A stretch of 23,913 bases of DNA from JABWBR01 sp036741235 (GTDB taxonomy: Bacteria; Bacteroidota; Bacteroidia; Chitinophagales; Saprospiraceae): NCBI GenBank assembly GCA_036741235.1, contig DAINSQ010000071.1:1-23913 (forward strand), read 5' to 3'. Below are positions 8,070-14,454 of the stretch, piece by piece. Under the pieces are notes generated by a model, which saw only the letters and a program-made list of their open reading frames with translations, searched no databases and was not told the DNA's origin. Made by a program: the position numbers and the translations under genes. Each line of letters starts with the position of its first letter. Position 1 is the first letter of the stretch.

Positions 8070-9395
8070 CTATTTTCTGACTTTTACTTGCTGCAGTACC
8101 CAGTTACCCACGTCGCTGCCCAGTTTGATGCCATTGTTAAGCCCCGGCATGTAGTGGATACCCCCATACAATCGACTGATAGATGCTTCATCGGATGCCT
8201 GGTAGAATGAAGAAAAGGTACGCGGCGGCATGCCAAAGGGTTCTTCGGTATCGTCAGTAAAGGAAAAATTGTCGCCGAGAATACTCGTCAGGATAGTAGA
8301 AGCCGCCCGCGAAATCGTACTGTGGCCGCTGACGTATTCGGGGAAAGGCGGTGTTTGTAATAATGGACGCCACTCTTCGTCGATGTATTTGTTGATGACA
8401 GTTTCAGGACGGATTACTTCGCTTCGGTATTTTTCATCCCAGCATCCGATAAAGCCGTCGGCAATAGCAATGGCCGTGAGGCAATAAGCGGCTGCACTCC
8501 CCATAATATCGGTATTGGCTTTGCGACAAGCAATGCCTACAATGTTGAGCCAATGGCCCCCGGGAGTGATTTTTTTTGTTGCAAACATAACGTGGCCGGC
8601 ATGATGAGAGACATAAGGGTTGCAGTCCCAGAATTTGGCGATGGCAACTCGTTCAGTCGTGTCGGTGCGAAACGCATTGTACACCTCCATTGTCTCTTTC
8701 ATAAACTGGCTGTTTTTGTCAGTGCTGAAAGGAGTTGGGGGTTCCGGTTTAAACTGGGATGCAGAATCGAGTACAAAAGGCCTGATCTTGTTCCAGTGGG
8801 GTTCCAGCGCGTCCATGTAGTCGGGTGGTGTGGGCTCCCACTTGTCTTCCTGACCGGTAATCGTATATTTGGGGAAGGTGCGGGTTTGCTTGTAGTTGTC
8901 TTTGTCGGCCCAAGCCAGGATGTGTTTGGCTACTGCCTGTCCGTAGGTTACAGATCGCTCAAATGCATCCTGCGGCACTCCGATTTTCTTAAACTCAGCA
9001 AGGCGCGTTTCGTATTTTTCCTGGATTTTATCTTCTGAGAAGATGAGGGCTTTGCCTACCGTGAGGGTTGCCACTACGCTGGCCAATGGGTAGCAGTAAT
9101 TTTGGCCGGCTTCGGGTTGCGGCAACGCTTCCAAGCCTTTGAGCTGGCCGCCGAGCGATTGGTATTCGGGGTAGCCGGGCACAAGGGCCTCGTAGGCCGC
9201 TATGCTGGTGTAGGCATATATGCGGCTGGCCACCGGCGGCGAAAAAATATCGTGCACGATTACATCGGTAATGTCCCGAATGGATTGATGCACGCGCTCC
9301 GGATCAGCAGCTTTAGCCTGATAGGCGCCGTCGGGTTCCTGTTTGCATCCGGCAATGCTGATTAGTACTAGCAGGGCGAGTAAAGTTATTCTCAT
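8070..9395 (-). CDS. Vanadium-dependent haloperoxidase / PAP2-like lipoprotein
   Basis: A 441-residue lipoprotein (lipobox SIAGC near residue 17) of the vanadium haloperoxidase/PAP2 phosphatase superfamily. All expected oxyanion ligands are present with correct spacing: K322-x6-R329 (KYRSEVIRP), S356-G357-H358 (PEYVSGH), R408 and H414 (SRLYGGIH). In haloperoxidases these hold vanadate and use peroxide to oxidise halides; in PAP2 enzymes the same pocket hydrolyses phosphate esters, so a phosphatase role cannot be excluded. I start at ATG 9395, because a TTG seven codons earlier lies inside a -7-like box (9414-9421). It is the first gene of a run with the SLC13 transporter. Confidence 0.9.
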   Translation of the reverse strand: MRITLLALLVLISIAGCKQEPDGAYQAKAADPERVHQSIRDITDVIVHDIFSPPVASRIYAYTSIAAYEALVPGYPEYQSLGGQLKGLEALPQPEAGQNYCYPLASVVATLTVGKALIFSEDKIQEKYETRLAEFKKIGVPQDAFERSVTYGQAVAKHILAWADKDNYKQTRTFPKYTITGQEDKWEPTPPDYMDALEPHWNKIRPFVLDSASQFKPEPPTPFSTDKNSQFMKETMEVYNAFRTDTTERVAIAKFWDCNPYVSHHAGHVMFATKKITPGGHWLNIVGIACRKANTDIMGSAAAYCLTAIAIADGFIGCWDEKYRSEVIRPETVINKYIDEEWRPLLQTPPFPEYVSGHSTISRAASTILTSILGDNFSFTDDTEEPFGMPPRTFSSFYQASDEASISRLYGGIHYMPGLNNGIKLGSDVGNWVLQQVKVRK

Positions 9396-9717
9396 GATGA
9401 CAGGTTGTTTAGGCAAATGTAAGAAAAAAAGGGGATTGTTGTCGGTTGTTGCAGGTTGTAGGTTTGCCGGTTGTCAGTTTCGTTTATAGGTATACAGATT
9501 AATACACAGTTGCGTCCAACCGTCCAATAGTCCTCCAAAATCGTCCCCTTGCCCCATCTCCAAGTCGCCCCTTCCGCGCAGTTGGTTGTCGGTTGGGATC
9601 TGCCATTTAATAAATCTTCAAATTCGGGGTCGACCAATGCGCTTCTTTTTATCAATAATCAATAAACGAGCTATATTTTTTAACGAATTAAAAATTTTTA
9701 ATTTTTTATTTAAAAAA
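9396..9717. other. Intergenic region, GGTTGT-rich and AT-rich
   Basis: The part at 9435-9480 repeats GGTTGT-like words and looks like low-complexity drift. The part at 9660-9720 is strongly AT-rich, which suits the upstream region of the promoter at 9718. An open frame at 9392-9655 on the minus strand has no recognisable protein features. I see no credible protein gene here. Confidence 0.6.
9414..9421 (-). promoter_or_regulatory. -7 promoter box for the haloperoxidase gene
   Basis: On the minus strand this reads TACATTTG, matching TAnnTTTG. Transcription would begin near 9407, giving a leader of about 12 nt before ATG 9395. No clear TTTG at -33 is seen. The box overlaps the alternative TTG start, arguing against that start. 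Confidence 0.4.
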
Positions 9718-9749
9718 TTTGCACAAAAATGGCGCTTGTTTTAAATTTG
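9718..9749 (+). promoter_or_regulatory. Bacteroidota housekeeping-type promoter for the tRNA-like RNA
   Basis: TTTG at 9718-9721 and TAAATTTG at 9742-9749 are separated by 20 bp, close to the Bacteroidota pattern TTTG-N19-TAnnTTTG, and preceded by an AT-rich upstream tract. Transcription should begin near 9755, about 35 nt before the tRNA-like cloverleaf. No protein gene follows on the plus strand before the assembly gap, so the promoter appears dedicated to an RNA. Confidence 0.65.
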
Positions 9750-9790
9750 CATCAACAACAACACAAAACGCAAGAACGCTTGCGAAATAC

Positions 9791-9958
9791 TGTGAGGTGA
9801 TGAAACAGGCAGCCATGCCCTCTTGTCTCGGGGGTGGGCATCCAAGAAATAAAGACAGAATATAGCCGGTTCGCCCATTACGGCCGACAGGGGTTGACCA
9901 CCAAACTTGTTCTGTTCCTAATCTCCCTGTGGAGGTTCGAATCCTCCCCTTACAGCCA
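9791..9958 (+). ncRNA. tRNA-like RNA with a ~96-nt pseudoknotted variable region
   Basis: Base complementarity gives a full cloverleaf. Acceptor stem 9791-9797 pairs with 9948-9954 (seven pairs, one G-U), then discriminator G9955 and encoded CCA 9956-9958. The D arm is ATG 9800-9802 with CAT 9814-9816 and GG in the loop, with type-II tRNA spacing. The anticodon arm is CCCTC 9818-9822 with GGGGG 9830-9834 around loop TTGTCTC, putative anticodon GUC. The T arm is GGAGG-TTCGAAT-CCTCC at 9931-9947. The variable region 9835-9930 is far longer than in any standard tRNA. Within it helix A (9854-9862 with 9908-9916) and helix D (9887-9893 with 9924-9930) interleave as an H-type pseudoknot, helix D abutting the T stem. 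Discriminator G, anticodon GUC and C38 match tRNA-Asp identity elements, but U37 is unusual. It is not a tmRNA (too short, and it has an anticodon arm). Decoding or other function is unknown. Confidence 0.6.
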
Positions 9959-9990
9959 TCTTAGAGAAATACAGAGTTGAGTGTGGGAGT

Positions 9991-10050
9991 GTGGGAGTGA
10001 GAGAGGGTGAGATACTTGTTATCAATGATCTCACCCTCTCACGCTCACAC
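9991..10050. repeat. Large imperfect inverted repeat
   Basis: A perfect 13-bp stem (10001-10013 with 10028-10040) around a 14-nt loop extends outward with mismatches to about 9991 and 10050. The arms are GA/GT-rich and CA/CT-rich and include short tandem words such as GTGGGAGT. It could act as a terminator for the tRNA-like RNA, but no T run follows on the plus strand; on the minus strand the T-rich tract precedes rather than follows it. It may have contributed to the nearby assembly break. Confidence 0.5.
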
Positions 10051-10070
10051 CCCACAAACCCACTAACCCA

Positions 10071-10140
10071 CTAAAACAAAAAAACAAAAAACAAAAAAAA
10101 ATAACACACAAACAAACAAAAAAAAAAAAANNNNNNNNNN
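10071..10140. other. A-rich low-complexity tract and assembly gap
   Basis: From 10071 to 10130 the plus strand is almost only A with interspersed C and T, ending in a poly-A run, followed by 10 N (10131-10140). The true length and content of the gap are unknown. It separates the RNA locus from the end of the Ig-like lipoprotein gene, so anything between them is invisible here. Confidence 0.9.
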
Positions 10141-10152
10141 ACGCCCCCCCTC

Positions 10153-11820
10153 TTACTCCAGTCTTCCCACATTCACTTCCAGGTCCCAATTAGCGCGCAG
10201 CGCTTCCAGTTTGGTAACTTCAATTCGTTCGGGTTGGCGTCGGGTGTCGTAGTGGCCCGGATCCCAGCGGCCGTTGCCATTGGTGTCGGCGATCACCCGC
10301 AGGCTATATTGGCCGGGCGGGAGGGTATTGATTGTTGCTTTCAGCGTTACTTCCCCTTTGCTTTGAAAAGTTTGCAGCGTTGAGCCGTCGGGGTTCAGCA
10401 CCTGTATCACATAGTTGACGCCGACTTCGAGGCTATCGGCGCTCAGCAGCATGTTGCCGAATTCTTTGAGCGGCGCCCCCTGTATTGACCTTCGGATAGT
10501 ATCGGCGTTGGTCAGCCCGTACATGTCCGTGATGGCGCCGGGCAGGATGATCCATTCGTAGGGTGTCACGTATTTCCAGGGGTAGCTCATGGCGAGTTCC
10601 CGCCGCATCGTGCTATCGATGCGCAATTGAGGGGCTACGCGCATAAGGGTAGTATCTTCCAGCAATTGTATTAGGGTGTCATTTACGCTCATCAAGGGGT
10701 GGTTGAAGCGAATACGCGCAGGTTGCCCCGGCGCAGCGCGGATGGCGCCGGGATTACGCCTCCCGGCTTCCGATAGTTTGGCTTCCCGCAAAAACAACGC
10801 GCGGTCGAGCACGCGTACCCGGGCCGTGTCATTCAGGGTGGTATCGTAGCGAATGTACAATTCCCAGGGCAAACTGCCCGGGTTGTCGTACCACACGAGC
10901 AAACTGTCTTTTTCGAATTCGTATACTATTTGCTGCCCCACTTCCTGGTAGCTGAGCGATACATCAGGAGGGGGCGTTTGGTTAAATGTCAGTTTGAGTT
11001 GGCCGTAACGGGTGGCGTCAGCTTCCAGTATTTGCAGTGGTTTGGTTTCCTCGAACATTCGGATTTGGAGGGCAGGCGAGCTTTCTGCCGATACGGTGAT
11101 CAGCGAATCTGGAAAGCCGATTTTTTCGGTTTGCTGGTTAAAAAGGTAATTGAGGTCGGCATCGACCAGGGCAAAACCTTTGAATACGCCGGCCCTTACG
11201 TTGTCTATTCTGAAATTGCCCTTGTCGTCGGCTTTGGCGAAATAAAACGGCCTTTCGGTGCGCGCCACGCTGTCGGCGAGGTTGTCGTAGAGCATAAACA
11301 GGGCGCCTTTTACGTGTTAGTCGGTGACGGCGTCAACCATCACCCCGCGAATACTCAGCGAGTCGATGTAGGGTCCGGTGGAAAAAACAAAGCGCAGGTT
11401 TTCGGCAGGGTTTTTCTCGGTGAGGTCTTTTACGGCAGCGCCGAAATTGATGGTATAGGTGGCGCTGTCGCGCAATATCTCGCGCTCGTCAAAGTCGAAG
11501 CGCACTGTACGCTGCTTGAGCGATACCTTGTAGGGATAGCGCAACGGCGGCGAAACGAGTACCTGGTTGAATACGTCCTGCACCTGCACCCATTCGTCAA
11601 ACGTTAGCTCGATACGCTGTTTTTTGAAGTTGGTTTGCAGGTTGGCCGTCGATTTATCTGCTACCAGGGCGGGCGGGGTTTCGTCTTTGGGGCCGCCCTG
11701 CGGCGATATAATAGTGGCGCAGGCCGTCAGGACAAGGGCGACGGCCAGTGTGGCGATTGCAGTGCGCCATGTATGGGTTGTTGTCAGCTTCAACGGTCTA
11801 TCGTGATTGTTGCGCAGCAA
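10153..11820 (-). pseudogene. Ig-like-domain lipoprotein gene interrupted by an in-frame TAA
   Basis: Two open frames, 11317-11820 (167 codons) and 10153-11295 (380 codons), lie in the same frame separated by TAA (11317-11319) and seven sense codons. Joined, they read as one Bacteroidota surface lipoprotein of about 555 residues. The upstream part has a signal and lipobox LTAC followed by SPQGGPKDETPP and a Big_5-type Ig-like domain (IELTFDEWVQVQD, YTINFGAAVKDL, FVFSTGPY). The downstream part opens with GALFMLYDNLADSV and a carboxypeptidase-regulatory-like segment (DKGNFRIDNVRAG). The stop falls where Lys or a similar residue is expected (VDAVTD-stop-HVKGALF). First codon is TTG 11820; TTG 11793 is an alternative. 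It lies 57 bp downstream of the endonuclease gene. Confidence 0.82.
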
Positions 11821-11877
11821 AAATAGGAATCTTGAAGGTTATTCTATTTTGGATTTCGGGATTCGGACTTTTCACGT

Positions 11878-13851
11878 CTATTCCACTATGATCTTTTTTA
11901 TAATCGATTTACCCCCCGAGTGTATTTTTATAAAATACATTCCGCTCGCCAGTTCGATATCAAGCGTAATATCGGCTGAGGCCTGGTGTTTGCCGTGCAA
12001 CAGACCTTGAAGATTATATATTTCAATGGTGGCCGGCTCAGTAATGCCTGTAACTTGCAGGTTGTTTTTTGCCGGATTGGGGAAAATGCGAACAGAGAGT
12101 GGAAGAGCTGTAGCTGTATTTACGGGCTGTTGCCAGGTTTGCCCGGCCAAGTCGCCCCAGAAATATTCTACCAAATCAGGCATATCAATAAATGGATTCC
12201 GGTTGAATTGCCAGGTATATACTACGTTGTTTCTATTCATTTCAAAATCGTCGGGCGGATCGTTGCGGTGCCAATCAAGCAGCGTAGCCAGGTCGCCGAA
12301 TTGCCCGGTCAACCCCTCCGGAAAACCATTGACGACTTCGAGCCCATTGTACCGGATGACCAGATAAAATATGCCCCTGGCCACATCGCCTTTAAAACTG
12401 CCAAGCGTGCCCGGAGGGCCGTTGTATTGACCATAAAACTGGTTGCCCCTGTTGATATTTTCCAGGGCGTCGACCGCTCGTATGCCGTGGGCGTCGGAAT
12501 TGGCATGGCGCAGGGAGTCTGCATTGGTAGTCCAGAAAATCGCTTTGCCGTCGGCGATTGAATCGGCGTCAATACTGTCAAAACCGCCGCGAGAACGCGG
12601 GAAGGTGTGTTCCCGGTTCCAAACGCCTGTGATATTACTTGTAGTTTGAAAATCGAGTTTCGCCCTGCCCTGCTCTAAATAGACCAGCCAAACCTGGTTG
12701 CTGTTTTCGGGGTTTTGGTCGGCTTCTTTTATGATGTCTATCACGTCGTTGTAGGTTTGCCCCCTTACTACCGACTGGTCGGCTATGATATGCTGCAGCG
12801 CCTGGCGCAAGTCACTGCCGGCCAGTCCGTCCAGGCTGTCGTAATATCCGGCAGGCTGGGTACTGGATACGATTCCGTAAGTTGGATTAACAGGCGTGCC
12901 AAAAGGCGCTACCACAAAATCGTTATCTACTATTCGTATGGGAATATTGTTATTTAGCACTAAGAAGGCAGGGGGTAAATCGGGCAATCGAATCACCATA
13001 ACTTCGTCGCCCTCATCCAGGTCGTCATCGATCAGGGTGATGGTTGTAGCAACGGAATTTTGTCCGTTTAAAATAGTCAGCGTCGTGTCGCCTGAAAAAT
13101 CGAAGCGATTAAACGTACCGTTGCTCAGCGTGAAATTAATGGCAAAATCTGCTGTCACCGGTTGTTCTGTGGTAAAAACGATGTCGATCGCTTCACCTTC
13201 GTCATACCTGGTTTGCGTCAGTGCGGTCAAGACCCCGTTAAGTACCACGCCGCTGCCGTCGTTGAGAAATCTTGGCGTGGGTACGCCCGTAAAATAAGTG
13301 CCGTCGTTGTTGCGCTGAATCGAATTGGTATTGTTTGACGGCCCTTCGTTTATCTGAGCTATGCCGGGGTTAAAAAACTGAAAAATGGCTATCATGTCGG
13401 CGTCGTCGGCGTCGTTGGTGCCGTATATCAGTACGTCAACCAATGTTGCATCCGCAAAAGCGGGGGTTCCCTCCGGAAAGTCCTCGGCATCACCCTGATA
13501 AATCGCCACCGCATCCGCGCCGTTTTGGATCAGGTTAGGTTCTATAAGATATTGCGGCGAGGGCACTACTGTTGTGCTGCCGATCAACAACAAGCCGTTG
13601 ATGTCAGTGGAATAGCCATCTAAATCCAATGCTAAATAACTGGAGTTGGCGCCCGATGCCGAACCGTTAAAGCATACCAGCACATAACCGTTCAGGTTAA
13701 AATTGGGCGTTTCCGATTTTATTTCGACGAATTCTTTGTCGTCAATGCCGGGCGTGTCGCAGTCTAATTCATTGATAACCAGGGTTTGCGACCATAATGT
13801 ATTTGTAAAAAAAAACAGGAGCCCCAAAACCACTTTTTTTAGCATCGCCAT
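11878..13851 (-). CDS. Secreted endonuclease I with LTD, Calx-beta and T9SS domains
   Basis: About 657 residues. Domains in order: signal peptide (LLFFFTNTLWSQ), lamin-tail domain (about 20-200; LVINELDCDTPG and EFVEIKS), a Calx-beta-like unit (about 215-310; YDEGEAIDIVF and DDDLDEGDEVMVIRLPD), an endonuclease I/NucM domain (about 330-570) with NREHTFPRSRG near 410 and SDAHGIRAVD, and a C-terminal T9SS type A sorting domain (RIFPNPAKNNLQV to KKIIVE). It should be exported by the Por system and degrade extracellular DNA/RNA. ATG 13845 is an equally good start; a TTG at 13863 is unlikely. CATCTTTG (minus strand, 13861-13868) with TTG at 13886-13888 is a one-mismatch promoter just upstream. Confidence 0.92.
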   Translation of the reverse strand: MAMLKKVVLGLLFFFTNTLWSQTLVINELDCDTPGIDDKEFVEIKSETPNFNLNGYVLVCFNGSASGANSSYLALDLDGYSTDINGLLLIGSTTVVPSPQYLIEPNLIQNGADAVAIYQGDAEDFPEGTPAFADATLVDVLIYGTNDADDADMIAIFQFFNPGIAQINEGPSNNTNSIQRNNDGTYFTGVPTPRFLNDGSGVVLNGVLTALTQTRYDEGEAIDIVFTTEQPVTADFAINFTLSNGTFNRFDFSGDTTLTILNGQNSVATTITLIDDDLDEGDEVMVIRLPDLPPAFLVLNNNIPIRIVDNDFVVAPFGTPVNPTYGIVSSTQPAGYYDSLDGLAGSDLRQALQHIIADQSVVRGQTYNDVIDIIKEADQNPENSNQVWLVYLEQGRAKLDFQTTSNITGVWNREHTFPRSRGGFDSIDADSIADGKAIFWTTNADSLRHANSDAHGIRAVDALENINRGNQFYGQYNGPPGTLGSFKGDVARGIFYLVIRYNGLEVVNGFPEGLTGQFGDLATLLDWHRNDPPDDFEMNRNNVVYTWQFNRNPFIDMPDLVEYFWGDLAGQTWQQPVNTATALPLSVRIFPNPAKNNLQVTGITEPATIEIYNLQGLLHGKHQASADITLDIELASGMYFIKIHSGGKSIIKKIIVE

Positions 13852-13888
13852 TATTTTGGGCAAAGATGCGGTTTTTAGGGGAAAGCAA

Positions 13889-14350
13889 TCAGGGTTTTAC
13901 TTTCCAGATTTTGTCGGCTGCCTGGAGGTATTCCGACAAAGCCGCCGAGCCGTACCAGGGATAAAGCTCAGGCCTCAGTAGGTCGGCTTTGATGGCTGGG
14001 TCAGTATCCAGCAATTGTTTGGCTTCTTCTATGGATGAGACATTTAAGATAAACAAGCCTCTGAAATCATTATCATTTTTTCCAAAGGGGCCTGCTACAA
14101 TCAGTTGTTTGGCCTCGACGAGCCGGCCGATATTTTCCATGTGCCCGGCAAAGCAATTGCTGATAAAGGCCTTGTCCGTGGTTTTGTTGTCACCCGACTT
14201 GAGTACTACGAAAACGTACATTTTCATGCCGTAGTCGTCTGCCCCCAGCGCCTGGGCCAGCGTGGTATCGTAGTTTGGGTTGATTGTCTGCCCCTTTATA
14301 GCAGCAACAAATGCAAAGAGGAGGCTTGCAGCCAGGATTGTTTTTCTCAT
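13889..14350 (-). CDS. Exported YciI-like domain protein
   Basis: A 153-residue protein with a signal peptide (MRKTILAASLLFAFVAA, probable cleavage near IKGQ) and a single YciI-like ferredoxin-fold domain (about 43-135): YVFVVLKSGDN, HMENIGRLVEAKQLIVAGPF, FRGLFILNVSSIEEAKQLLDTDPAI. YciI proteins are small dimeric proteins with a conserved His; here the His sits in GHMENIGRL. Most are cytoplasmic, so export is notable but seen in Bacteroidota. Function unknown. ATG 14350 fits a -7-like box 39 nt upstream. It is transcribed away from the sensor kinase gene. Confidence 0.85.
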   Translation of the reverse strand: MRKTILAASLLFAFVAAIKGQTINPNYDTTLAQALGADDYGMKMYVFVVLKSGDNKTTDKAFISNCFAGHMENIGRLVEAKQLIVAGPFGKNDNDFRGLFILNVSSIEEAKQLLDTDPAIKADLLRPELYPWYGSAALSEYLQAADKIWKVKP

Positions 14351-14388
14351 GTAGAGTTTGGTTTATCTATGGTCAATTGTGTGCTAAA

Positions 14389-14396
14389 CAAAGGTA
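14389..14396 (-). promoter_or_regulatory. -7 promoter box for the YciI-like gene
   Basis: On the minus strand this reads TACCTTTG, an exact match to TAnnTTTG. Transcription from about 14382 would leave a leader of about 32 nt. No good TTTG is seen at -33. The opposite-strand kinase has only a weaker TATCTTTA box at 14422-14429. Confidence 0.45.
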
Positions 14397-14454
14397 GGTA
14401 TTACGGTTGATTTTCTTTTTGTATCTTTAAAAGTACATTTAAGCCCTCACACTT

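Noticed and set aside
9392..9655. 87-codon minus-strand open frame upstream of the haloperoxidase
   Set aside because: Composition reflects GGTTGT-rich low-complexity DNA, it overlaps the haloperoxidase start and its -7 box, and shows no recognisable protein features.
9791..9958. tRNA-like locus as tmRNA or as a tRNA with a group I intron
   Set aside because: tmRNA is about twice as long, lacks an anticodon arm and carries a tag reading frame; group I introns are usually over 200 nt and in bacterial tRNAs interrupt the anticodon loop, whereas here the anticodon loop is intact and the extra sequence is in the variable region.
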